DNA of 64,000 nucleotides from Actinomycetospora cinnamomea (GTDB taxonomy: Bacteria > Actinomycetota > Actinomycetes > Mycobacteriales > Pseudonocardiaceae): contig NZ_QEKW01000013.1 of NCBI RefSeq assembly GCF_003096675.1, positions 62,001-126,000 of the forward strand. Reading direction: 5' to 3'. Below are positions 33,984 to 41,811 of this stretch, piece by piece; the first letter of the stretch is position 1, and every line of letters starts with the position of its first letter. Below the pieces are notes generated by a model that worked only from the letters and a program-made list of their open reading frames with translations, was not told the DNA's origin and searched no databases. Made by a program: the position numbers and the translations under genes.

Positions 33984-35349
33984 ACCGGAGAACCGGCGCG
34001 AGGTGGTGGGAGAACCACGCGCGGGCGTGCTCGGCCGCCAGCTCGAGGGTGCCGGGTTCGTCGAACAGGTGGGTGGCGCCGGGTACGAGCACCAGCCGGT
34101 TCTCGCAGTGCAGCCGCGCCTGGGCTCGCCGGTTGAGTTCGACGACGACGCCGTCGTGCTCCCCGACGATCAGCAGGGTCGGGGCGCGTACCTCGCCGAG
34201 CCACGGATCGGCGAGGTCGGGCCGGCCCCCGCGCGACACCACCGCGGCGATCTCGGCGTCCGGCGCCGCGGCCGCCCGCAGCGCCGCGGCGGCGCCCGTA
34301 CTGGCCCCGAAGTAGCCGACGGGCAGGGACGCGCAGGCCGGGTCCGACCGCACCCACCGCGTCGCGGCGTCGAGCCGGTCGGCGAGCAGGTCGATGTCGA
34401 AGACGTTCGCGCGCCGCCGTTCCTCCTGCGGGCTCAGCAGGTCGAACAGCAGGGTGGCGAACCCCGACCGCTGGAGGACCTCGGCCACGGACCGGTTGCG
34501 CGGACTGTGCCTGCTGCTGCCGCTGCCGTGGGCGAAGACCACCACCCCGGCCGCCCGGTCCGGTACGACGAGACGCCCGCCGAGGTGCGTGCCCTCCACC
34601 GGGATCACGACCTCCTCGTCGCGCGCCGGCGGGTCGTCGCCGAGGACGGCCGCGGGCTCTGCGGGCTCTGCGGGCTCTGCGGGCTCTGCGGGCTCTGCGG
34701 ACTCTGCCGGCTCCGAGGGCGCGGGGCGCCGCATCAGCTCGGCGACCTCGGAGTCCGGCACCTGGTGGAAGTCGGCGTAGTACTGGCCGACACCGAAGAA
34801 CCGCTCCGGGGTCTCCAGGCACACGAGCTCGTCGACGTCGCCGCCCAGGCGGGCCGCGGCGTCGGGCGCGCACACCGGTGCCGCGAGGACGACCCGCGCC
34901 GCGCCCTGCGCACGGGCGACCCGGCACGCCGCGCGCGCCGTGGCACCGGTCGCGATGCCGTCGTCGACGAGCAGGGCCGTGCGGCCCACGAGGGACCGCC
35001 GCTCCCGACCGGGTCGGTAGCGGCGCGCCCGTCGCTCGATCTCGGCGCGCGCCCGTCGCTCGGTCTCGGCGAGCTCCGCCTCGCTCACGTGCGCCCGTCG
35101 CAGGACGGCGTCGTTGAGCACCAGCACGTCGCCCTCACCGACCGCGCCCATGGCGAGCTCCGGCTGGAAGGGCACGCCGAGCTTGCGCACGAGGATCACG
35201 TCGAGGGGGGCGTGGAGGTCGTCGGCCACCTCGGCGGCCACCGGGAAGCCACCCCGCGGCAGGGCCAGGACGACGACGTCCTCCCCGCGCAGGTGCTGCA
35301 GCCGGCGGGCGAGCCGTCGCCCGGCCTCCGCACGGTCCGTGAACGTCAT
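33979..35349 (-). CDS. Phosphoribosyltransferase-dienelactone hydrolase fusion
   Basis: 456 residues. The first 215 form a type I phosphoribosyltransferase domain with the PRPP loop VDDGIATGATARAA. An acidic Glu-Pro-Ala repeat linker (about 213-236) follows, then an alpha/beta hydrolase at about 245-455 with VVVFAHGSGSS, nucleophile motif GYFGASTG, EHDGVV and a terminal GATHLF histidine. The first half resembles the DosR-regulon protein Rv0571c. Reaction unknown; salvage and hydrolase activities might be coupled. ATG at 35347-35349 with GGAGGGG. A near DosR-like box (35434-35447, one mismatch) is 85 bases upstream. Confidence 0.9.
   Translation of the reverse strand: MTFTDRAEAGRRLARRLQHLRGEDVVVLALPRGGFPVAAEVADDLHAPLDVILVRKLGVPFQPELAMGAVGEGDVLVLNDAVLRRAHVSEAELAETERRARAEIERRARRYRPGRERRSLVGRTALLVDDGIATGATARAACRVARAQGAARVVLAAPVCAPDAAARLGGDVDELVCLETPERFFGVGQYYADFHQVPDSEVAELMRRPAPSEPAESAEPAEPAEPAEPAEPAAVLGDDPPARDEEVVIPVEGTHLGGRLVVPDRAAGVVVFAHGSGSSRHSPRNRSVAEVLQRSGFATLLFDLLSPQEERRRANVFDIDLLADRLDAATRWVRSDPACASLPVGYFGASTGAAAALRAAAAPDAEIAAVVSRGGRPDLADPWLGEVRAPTLLIVGEHDGVVVELNRRAQARLHCENRLVLVPGATHLFDEPGTLELAAEHARAWFSHHLAPVLRS
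34652..34714. repeat. 9-base tandem repeat in the fusion linker
   Basis: Five perfect GCGGGCTCT units plus two degenerate ones encode Glu-Pro-Ala repeats on the minus strand, joining the two domains. The unit preserves frame, so length could vary between strains. Confidence 0.92.
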
Positions 35350-35465
35350 CGGCCCCTCCTCGACGCGCCGTCGCCGAGGCGGACGGTGCGCCTCCGGGCG
35401 CGCCGGGGGCACCGGCGGGAGACCCGGCGCGCACGGCCGAAGGTCCCGCGGCGCGAGCGGGCGGC

Positions 35466-36113
35466 TCAGCCGGGTCCGGCCTCGTCGGCGCGGACCTTGT
35501 TGGCCAGCACGGCGGCCTGCACCCGGCGCTGCATCCCCAGCTTCGCCAACAGCGCCGACACGTAGTTCTTCACCGTCTTCTCCGCCAGGAACATCCGCTG
35601 GCCGATCTCGCGGTTGGTCAGCCCCTCGCCGATGTAGCCCAGCACCTCCCGCTCCTTGACGGTCAGCTCGGCCAGCGGGTCCGGCGTCTCGGCCCGCGTC
35701 CTCAACCGGGACATCAACGCCGACGCCGCACGACCGTCGAGCAGCGAGCCCCCCGAGCCCACCTCCCGCACCGCGTTGACGATGTCGTTGCCCCGCACGT
35801 CCTTGATCACGTAGCCGGACGCCCCCGCGAGCACCGCGTCGAACATCGCCTGCTCGTCGGTGAAGGAGGTCAGCATCAGGCACGCCAGGCCCGGCATCCG
35901 CGACCGGAGCTCCCGGCACAGCTCGATCCCCGTGCCGTCGGGCAGTCGCACGTCGAGCACCGCCACGTCGGGCCGCAGTGCGGGGATCCGCGCCAACGCC
36001 TCGGCGACCGACCCCGCGCCCCCCACCACCTCGAGATCGTCCTGCGCGTCCAGGAGCGCGGCGACCCCCTGCCGTACCACCTCGTGGTCGTCGACCAGGA
36101 ACACCGAGATCAC
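35466..36113 (-). CDS. devR: DevR/DosR-type NarL-family response regulator
   Basis: 215 residues, very close to mycobacterial DevR in pattern: receiver domain with acidic pair D8/D9, phosphoacceptor D54 ([10 protein letters not shown]), T82 and K104; then a LuxR-type HTH from about 150 with [24 protein letters not shown], including the lysine/asparagine set (K180, K183, N184) that contacts the box in DosR. It should activate dormancy genes when phosphorylated. GTG at 36111-36113 with GGAGGA. A perfect DosR-like box (36202-36215) 89 bases upstream suggests autoregulation. No DevS-like GAF kinase is in the window. Confidence 0.95.
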   Translation of the reverse strand: MISVFLVDDHEVVRQGVAALLDAQDDLEVVGGAGSVAEALARIPALRPDVAVLDVRLPDGTGIELCRELRSRMPGLACLMLTSFTDEQAMFDAVLAGASGYVIKDVRGNDIVNAVREVGSGGSLLDGRAASALMSRLRTRAETPDPLAELTVKEREVLGYIGEGLTNREIGQRMFLAEKTVKNYVSALLAKLGMQRRVQAAVLANKVRADEAGPG

Positions 36114-36201
36114 GTGCGCTTCCTCCTGCAGTCCTCCGACCGGGCGTGGACCGCCCGCGATGCACGGCGACCAGCATCGTCGGCGGCAGGAGCGCCGGGC
36201 A

Positions 36202-36215
36202 GGGCCGAACGTCCC
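36202..36215. promoter_or_regulatory. DosR-box-like palindrome upstream of devR
   Basis: GGGCCGAACGTCCC fits GGGNC-N4-GNCCC and is identical over 17 bases with the site at 18951-18967. It lies between devR and the upstream USP gene. Confidence 0.55.
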
Positions 36216-36221
36216 CCGTGA

Positions 36222-36737
36222 TCAGGGACCCGCCGGGGCCGGCACCGGGTCTCCGTCGGGCACCACCCGCACCGGGCAGGGGGCGCGCAGGACGCAGCCC
36301 CAGCCGACCGACCCGAGGAGGGCGCTGGCCAGCGCTCCGCGTCCCCGGTGCCCGACCACGAGCTCGTCGGCGTCGCGGGCCACGGCGACCAGGACCTCGG
36401 CGGCGTCGCCCGGCACAACGTAGACCTCGATCTCGGGTCGGGCGAGGTGCTCGCCACCGAGCTCGTACGCGACCTCGGTGACCATCTGGTGGACGGCCTC
36501 CAGCAGCGACCCCTCGATCTCGGCGCGGCTGGGCAGGGGCGTGGGCGGCAGGGGCAGGCGCCACTCCGGCGGCTCGTACACCGCCACCACCTCGAGGCGT
36601 GCCCCCCGCCGCGCCGCGGAGCGCATCGCGTCGACCAGGGCGGCCCGCGAGCCCGGTGAGCCGTCGACACCCACCACCACGGTCGGGCGGTGCTCGTCGC
36701 CCACGCCCGCCCGCACCTCGTCCGCCAGGGTCCTCAT
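36222..36737 (-). CDS. Universal stress protein, single domain
   Basis: 171 residues. TVVVGVDGSPGSRAALVDAM begins the fold after an 18-residue lead; GHRGRGALASALLGSVGWGC near 135-155 is the intact nucleotide loop. The ATG overlaps the stop of the upstream membrane gene (ATGA). It lies directly upstream of devR (108-base gap), recalling the Rv3134c USP-devR order in M. tuberculosis, which supports the DevR assignment. Confidence 0.93.
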   Translation of the reverse strand: MRTLADEVRAGVGDEHRPTVVVGVDGSPGSRAALVDAMRSAARRGARLEVVAVYEPPEWRLPLPPTPLPSRAEIEGSLLEAVHQMVTEVAYELGGEHLARPEIEVYVVPGDAAEVLVAVARDADELVVGHRGRGALASALLGSVGWGCVLRAPCPVRVVPDGDPVPAPAGP

Positions 36738-37453
36738 GAGCGCTCCTCGTGTCGCACCGGTGCCGGCCCCGACCCTCGGGGGTCGGGTCCGGCACGCCCA
36801 GGGCCCAAGGGCACCCCGCGGGTCCCGGCCCGGCCCGGGCTCCGTGCGAGCAGCCGGACGAGCCCGACCCCGGTCGCCGCGGCCATCACCACCGCCATGA
36901 GCGCGCCCGCGCCGAGCCCGACGGCCACCGCCACGGCGACCGGCTGCCCGGGGCGCCAGAGCGGGGTGGCGACGGCGAGGAAGACGCCCAGCCCGAGCAG
37001 CCACGCGAGGGCGGTGACCCCGATCCACCCCCCGGCGCGCACGACGTGACGCCGCAGCTCGAGCCACTGCGCGGTGCCGATCACTCCGAGCAGCAGGACG
37101 CCGAGGACGGCGCCCAGGCCCACCAGGACCGGCACCGGCCAGCTCGCGGTCACCGACGCCGTGGTCGACGGCAGGAGGCCGAGGAGGTAGGCCAGCGCCG
37201 CTGCGCCCGCCGTGGCGCCGACCCAGCGGGACACGGACACGGCGGGCAGGACGCGGCGCAGCACGACGACCTGCCCCGCGCCGAGCAGGGCTCCCTCCAC
37301 CGCGCCCGCCGCGATCAGCGCCGGCACCGACACCGCCGTCGGCGAGGCGGCGGCCAGCACCCCCACCACGGCGGGCAGGGCGAACCCGACGAGCTCGGCG
37401 AGGGCGACCACCGGGATCCACGTCCGCAGCAGCGCCCGGTCCCGTGGCTCCAC
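36734..37453 (-). CDS. Multi-pass membrane protein, unknown function
   Basis: 239 residues with about six to seven hydrophobic segments between 12 and 210 (for example WIPVVALAELVGFALPAVVGVL, GWIGVTALAWLLGLGVFLAVA). No catalytic motif identified. The GTG at 37451-37453 follows GGGGAGG. It is first in a run with a USP and devR and is divergent from the P-type ATPase gene. The 143-base intergenic region has several GGNCC palindromes, none a full box. Confidence 0.75.
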   Translation of the reverse strand: MEPRDRALLRTWIPVVALAELVGFALPAVVGVLAAASPTAVSVPALIAAGAVEGALLGAGQVVVLRRVLPAVSVSRWVGATAGAAALAYLLGLLPSTTASVTASWPVPVLVGLGAVLGVLLLGVIGTAQWLELRRHVVRAGGWIGVTALAWLLGLGVFLAVATPLWRPGQPVAVAVAVGLGAGALMAVVMAAATGVGLVRLLARSPGRAGTRGVPLGPGRAGPDPRGSGPAPVRHEERS

Positions 37454-37596
37454 GCGACCTCCCCACGACCTCCGCGACCGGTCCACCCGCACGGTCCGCG
37501 GGCAGGGCCCCGGTGCACCAGGGACCCAGGGGCGGTCCCCCGCGGTGACCTCCGGCCCTGGCGACCGGTCCTCCCGGCGGGCCACCGTGGGACACC

Positions 37597-40098
37597 GTGA
37601 CCAGCACCGCGTCCGCGCCGGGTCTCGACGACGCCGAGGCCGCCGCGCGCCTGGCGCGGGACGGCCCCAACGAGCTCCCCCGCCCACCCCGACGGTCCGT
37701 GGCGCGGCGGGTGGTCACCCAGCTCACCGACCCGCTGGTCCTCGTCCTCCTCGTGGTCGCGACCGTCACCACCGCCATCGGCGACCACACCGACACCGCG
37801 GTCGTCCTGCTCGTCGTGCTCGGCAACACCACGGTCGGGGTGATCCAGGAGATCCGGGCCGACCGCTCGGTCGAGGCCCTGGACCGCCTCGGCGCCGCCC
37901 GGGCCCGGGTCCGGCGCGGCGGATCGGTGCGCACCGTGCCCGCCCGCGAGGTCGTGCCCGGCGACGTCCTCGTGGTCGGGGCCGGCGACGTCCTCGCCGC
38001 CGACGGCACCGTCGCGTGGGGCGAGTCCCTGCAGCTCGACGAGGCCGCCATCACCGGGGAGTCCCTCCCGGTCGAGGCCCACCGCCCCGGCACCGCCGTC
38101 CTGTCCGGCAGCGTCGTCACCCGCGGCCGCGGCGAGGTCGTGGTCGAGGCCACCGGGCCGGCGTCGGCGATGGGTCGCATCGCCGAGGGGCTGGTGCGCA
38201 CCCGCTCCCGGCGCACCCCGCTGCAACGCCAGCTCGCGGTCCTCGGCCGCCGCCTGGCGCTCGTCACCGTCGTCCTGTGCGCCGTGGTGTTCGTGCTCGG
38301 CCTCGCCCGCGGTGAGTCCCCCGTGCTCATGCTCGTGGCCGCGATGAGCCTCGCGGTGGCCGCCGTCCCCGAGTCCCTCCCGATCGTGGTCACCCTCGGC
38401 CTGGCGCTGGGGGCGCGCCGGATGGCCGCGCGGAACGCGGTGGCGCGCAGCCTGCCGGCGGTCGAGACCCTCGGCGCCGTCACGCTCCTGGCGACCGACA
38501 AGACCGGCACCCTGACCGAGGGACGGCTGCGGGTCGCCGAGACGTGGACCGACCGCGAGCACGACCTCGACGAGCTCGTGCGCGCGGCGGTGCTCTGCAA
38601 CGACGCGCCGGCCGACCCCGGCGGGGACGCGTCCTCGCCGGGCACCGACCCGCTCGAGACCGCGCTGGTTGACTGGGCGCGCGAGCAGGGCGTCGACGTC
38701 ACCGAGGTCCGGCGGCGGCACCCGCGCCGCGGGGCGCTCCCGTTCGACGCGCTCCGGCGGCGCATGACGACCTGGCACGACGACGGGACCGGCGGCGTCC
38801 TGGCCGCCGGCAAGGGCGCCCCGGAGACCGTGCTCCCCCCGCCGGGGGTCTCCGCCCGCGCCGATCGGGCGCGGGCCTGGGCCGACGACGCCGCCGGTCG
38901 GGGCCTGCGCGTCCTCGTCGTGGTCACCGGCCACCGCCGCGCCGAGCCGGCGGCGGGCGACGCCGAGCAGGACCTCGACCTGGTCGGCGTGGTCGCCCTG
39001 CAGGACCTCCCCCGCCCCGCCGCCCGCGGCGCCCTCGACGGCTGCCGGCGGGCCGGCATCCGGCCGGTGGTGCTGACGGGCGACCATCCCGGGACCGCGG
39101 CCACCGTCGCCGGCCAGGTCGGCCTCGTGGGGCACGGCGAGCCGGTCCGTGTGGCGACGGTCGACGAGGACGACGACCACCCCGACGACCACCCCGACGA
39201 CCACCCCGACCGCCACCCCGACCGCCTGCTCGACGCCGACGTCGTGGCGCGGTGCCGGCCGGAGCGCAAGCTCGAGCTCGTCGCCGGCTGGCAGGCCCGC
39301 GGCGAGGTCGTCGCGATGACCGGCGACGGGGTGAACGACGGCCCCGCCCTGCGGCGGGCCGACATCGGGGTGGCGATGGGTCGGCGCGGCACCGAGGTGG
39401 CGCGCCAGGCCGCCGACCTCGTGCTCGCCGACGACGACCTGAACACGGTGGTCGCGGCCGTGGACGAGGGCCGGCGCATCCACACCAACGTGCGCCGCTT
39501 CCTCGCCTACGCGCTGGCCGGCGGCCTCGCCGAGGTGCTGGTGATGCTCGCCGGGCCGGTGATCGGGGTCGCGCTGCCCCTGCTCCCGGCGCAGATCCTC
39601 TGGATCAACCTGCTCACCCACGGCCTGCCCGGCGTCGCCTTCGGGACCGAGCCGTCGGAACCGGGCGCCATGGCGGCGCCGCCACGGCGGCCGGGCGCCT
39701 CGGTGCTCGCCGGTGGTCTCTGGCTCGCCGTCCTGCTCGTCGGGGCCACGGTGGCGGCGCTGACGGTGGCCGCCCTCGTCCTCGTCGGCGAACCCGACCC
39801 CCGCAGCGTCGCCTTCCTGACCCTCGGCCTCGGCCAGCTGGGCGTGGCGGTCGGCCTCCGCGCCAGGCGGCCGCCCCGCACCACCCGCGCGCCCGGGCCC
39901 GACTGGTTGCTCATCGCGGTCGCCGGCGCCGTCGTCGCCCAGCTCGCCGCCGTCACGGTGCCCCCGCTCACCACCCTGCTGCGCACCACCACCCCCACCC
40001 CCACCGGCCTGGCCGCGGCGATCGCCGGCGCGGTCCTCGCCGGCCTGGTCGCCCGCTGGATCGCCCGCCCTCGCGTGGCGGAGAAGGAGTCATCGTGA
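37597..40098 (+). CDS. P-type cation ATPase, CtpF/Ca2+-ATPase-like
   Basis: 833 residues of the P2-type: actuator TGES at about 153-156, membrane motif AVPESLP, phosphorylated aspartate about 301 in DKTGTLT, KGAPE in the nucleotide domain, TGDGVND at 575-581, and about ten TM helices. CtpF of the DosR regulon is a plasma-membrane Ca2+ exporter of this class; here the usual PEGLP is PESLP. An Asp/His-rich insert (about 526-541, DDHP repeats) sits in the P domain region and could bind metal. GTG at 37597. Its stop overlaps the following membrane gene. Confidence 0.9.
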   Translation: MTSTASAPGLDDAEAAARLARDGPNELPRPPRRSVARRVVTQLTDPLVLVLLVVATVTTAIGDHTDTAVVLLVVLGNTTVGVIQEIRADRSVEALDRLGAARARVRRGGSVRTVPAREVVPGDVLVVGAGDVLAADGTVAWGESLQLDEAAITGESLPVEAHRPGTAVLSGSVVTRGRGEVVVEATGPASAMGRIAEGLVRTRSRRTPLQRQLAVLGRRLALVTVVLCAVVFVLGLARGESPVLMLVAAMSLAVAAVPESLPIVVTLGLALGARRMAARNAVARSLPAVETLGAVTLLATDKTGTLTEGRLRVAETWTDREHDLDELVRAAVLCNDAPADPGGDASSPGTDPLETALVDWAREQGVDVTEVRRRHPRRGALPFDALRRRMTTWHDDGTGGVLAAGKGAPETVLPPPGVSARADRARAWADDAAGRGLRVLVVVTGHRRAEPAAGDAEQDLDLVGVVALQDLPRPAARGALDGCRRAGIRPVVLTGDHPGTAATVAGQVGLVGHGEPVRVATVDEDDDHPDDHPDDHPDRHPDRLLDADVVARCRPERKLELVAGWQARGEVVAMTGDGVNDGPALRRADIGVAMGRRGTEVARQAADLVLADDDLNTVVAAVDEGRRIHTNVRRFLAYALAGGLAEVLVMLAGPVIGVALPLLPAQILWINLLTHGLPGVAFGTEPSEPGAMAAPPRRPGASVLAGGLWLAVLLVGATVAALTVAALVLVGEPDPRSVAFLTLGLGQLGVAVGLRARRPPRTTRAPGPDWLLIAVAGAVVAQLAAVTVPPLTTLLRTTTPTPTGLAAAIAGAVLAGLVARWIARPRVAEKESS
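39172..39219. repeat. 12-base tandem repeat encoding DDHP units
   Basis: Three perfect GACGACCACCCC copies and a fourth variant encode an Asp-Asp-His-Pro stretch in the ATPase. In frame and rich in possible metal ligands. Confidence 0.9.
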
Positions 40099-40517
40099 CC
40101 ACGACGTCACCGGCGCCGCCGCGCCGGGCCGCCACCCGAATCGTCCTCGTGCTCCTCGAGGGCCTGCTCGGGATCAGTGCCGTCTACGGCGCGGTCGGCC
40201 TGCTCACCGGGAGCATCGGCATGACCGACGACTGGCTGACCGGCACGCCCTTCCGCAGCTGGCTGCTCCCCGGCATCGCGCTCTTCCTCGTCGTCGCGGT
40301 GCCCATGCTGACCGCGGCGGCGCTCGAGGTGCGGGGGCACGGGCTCGCGCCCGCGGCGACCGTGCTCGCGGGGGTCCTGCAGGTCGGATGGATCGCGGTG
40401 CAGCTGCTGCTGATGCAGCGCTACTTCGTCCTCCAGCCCGTCGTGCTGGTCGTCGCCGCGCTCATCCTGCTCGTGGGCGGCCTCCGCGGGAGCCCGCCCT
40501 CGGCGTCACGGCCGTGA
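40095..40517 (+). CDS. Small four-TM membrane protein, unknown function
   Basis: 140 residues with hydrophobic segments at about 15-38, 55-75, 85-105 and 110-130. The GTG overlaps the ATPase stop (GTGA), so it is cotranslated with the pump and might be an accessory subunit. It overlaps the convergent flavodoxin-like gene by 12 bases. No named family recognised. Confidence 0.78.
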   Translation: MTTTSPAPPRRAATRIVLVLLEGLLGISAVYGAVGLLTGSIGMTDDWLTGTPFRSWLLPGIALFLVVAVPMLTAAALEVRGHGLAPAATVLAGVLQVGWIAVQLLLMQRYFVLQPVVLVVAALILLVGGLRGSPPSASRP

Positions 40518-41069
40518 GGGCGCGGGGCCGCGTCGCGCCGGCGGTCGTCGGGGCGCCGGCAGCGTCGTGAGCACCCGCGCGATGCCGTCCGCCCACGCGT
40601 CGAGGCGGTCCCAGTCACGGTAGTCGCCGGCGCCCCGCGTGAGGAGGAGCATCGCCAGCCACCCGATCAGCGGCAGGTGCTCGGCGCGGATCACCCCGCT
40701 GACGACGAGGTGGTCCCGGATCGAGACCCGGCTCGCGAACTCGGACACGAGGACCGGGGGCTGGAACAGGTGGGCGAGCGCGGGCAGCGGGGAGCGCAGG
40801 GCGTCCGGCATCCCCACGCTGAGGAGCCACACCGGCTTCGCCGCCAGCTCGGGGGCGTGCTCGGCGACGAACGCCCGCGCCTCGGGCAGCCAGCGCTGAC
40901 CGTGGACGGCGCTGGCCAGGACGTAGGCGTCGAAGGTCTCCGGCGCCGCGACGAGGCCGAGCTCGGCGACCTCGACATCGAGCCCGTGCCGCGCGAGGCG
41001 GGCCCCGAGGTGCTCGGCGATCTCGCGGGTGGAGCCGTGCGCCGTGGCGTACCCGACGAGGACCCTCAT
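40506..41069 (-). CDS. Flavodoxin-domain protein (HemG-like)
   Basis: 187 residues. The FMN phosphate loop ATAHGSTREIA lies at about 8-18; VLASAVHGQRWLPEARAFV and VWLLSVGM fit the flavodoxin-like protoporphyrinogen oxidase group. It would carry electrons through FMN; the partner is unknown. The ATG overlaps the methyltransferase stop (ATGA). The C-terminal 20 residues are Pro/Arg-rich and overlap the opposite gene. Confidence 0.82.
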   Translation of the reverse strand: MRVLVGYATAHGSTREIAEHLGARLARHGLDVEVAELGLVAAPETFDAYVLASAVHGQRWLPEARAFVAEHAPELAAKPVWLLSVGMPDALRSPLPALAHLFQPPVLVSEFASRVSIRDHLVVSGVIRAEHLPLIGWLAMLLLTRGAGDYRDWDRLDAWADGIARVLTTLPAPRRPPARRGPAPSRP

Positions 41070-41719
41070 CGACGACCTCCCCGTCCTGCCGGGGCGCCCC
41101 GTCCTCCCGGGGACGCCGACTCCGGACCGCGACGCAGCTCGACGAGCGCGTCCACCGCGTCCCGGGCGGGCTCGTCCGACACGGGGCGCAGCACCTCGAC
41201 ACCGCGGACGAGCTGCAGGTCGGTGTCGGCGAGGTCGTCCACGACGTCCTGCGCCGTGTAGAGCACCGCGGGGTCGCGGGGACCGCCGACGCCGCGGGTG
41301 AGGTTGGCGCTGTCGTGGCCCACGACGAGCAGCGTGCCGCCGGGCGCGAGGGCGTCCGCGGCGGCGTGCAGGACCCGCCGGCGCTCCTCGGCCGGCAGGT
41401 GCAGGTAGGCGACGAGGACCAGGTCCACCGGTCCGGGCGGCACCCACGTGGTGACGTCGGCCTGGACCCACCGCACGGTGACCCCGCGCCGGGACGCGGC
41501 CACGGCGGCGCGCGCGAGGGCGGTCTCGGAGAAGTCCACCGCGGTGACCTCCCAGCCCTCCTCGGCCAGCCACACCGCGTTGCGGCCCTCGCCGCACGCG
41601 AGGTCGATCGCCCGGCCGGGTCGACGGCCCGCGAGGACCTCGTGCACCCACCGGTTGGGTGTCTCGCTCCAGAGCCGGTCCGCGTCGGCGTACCGGGCCT
41701 CCCAGGTCGCCGCGTCCAT
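41066..41719 (-). CDS. Class I SAM-dependent methyltransferase
   Basis: 217 residues. AIDLACGEGRNAVWLAEEG is motif I, VTAVDFSETAL motif II, and DLVLVAYLHLP the catalytic-site strand; the layout resembles TehB/thiopurine-type methyltransferases that detoxify metalloid or small molecules. The ATG at 41717-41719 is shared with the stop of a 23-codon upstream ORF (TGATG), so translation is probably coupled. Substrate not determinable. Confidence 0.87.
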   Translation of the reverse strand: MDAATWEARYADADRLWSETPNRWVHEVLAGRRPGRAIDLACGEGRNAVWLAEEGWEVTAVDFSETALARAAVAASRRGVTVRWVQADVTTWVPPGPVDLVLVAYLHLPAEERRRVLHAAADALAPGGTLLVVGHDSANLTRGVGGPRDPAVLYTAQDVVDDLADTDLQLVRGVEVLRPVSDEPARDAVDALVELRRGPESASPGGRGAPAGRGGRR

Positions 41720-41790
41720 CACCGCTCCCCCGGTCCGGCGGTCACCGGGGCGGCCTCGGCGTCGGGCAGGGCGAGCCGGATCTCGCTCAT
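41719..41790 (-). CDS. Possible 23-residue leader ORF coupled to the methyltransferase
   Basis: The ORF begins at an ATG (41788-41790) preceded by a strong GGAGGAGGACG ribosome site and ends in TGA that overlaps the methyltransferase ATG. The peptide starts MSEIRLALPDAEAA. The ribosome site is better than the methyltransferase's own, so ribosomes probably enter here. It could be a leader peptide or just a coupling device; there is no attenuation hairpin I can see. Confidence 0.45.
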   Translation of the reverse strand: MSEIRLALPDAEAAPVTAGPGER

Positions 41791-41811
41791 CACGTCCTCC
41801 TCCGGCGTCGG

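Noticed and set aside
34652-34714. Short tandem repeats as a CRISPR array
   Set aside because: Units are 9 bases, contiguous, without spacers and in coding frame. The same holds for repeats at 13775, 21344 and 39172.
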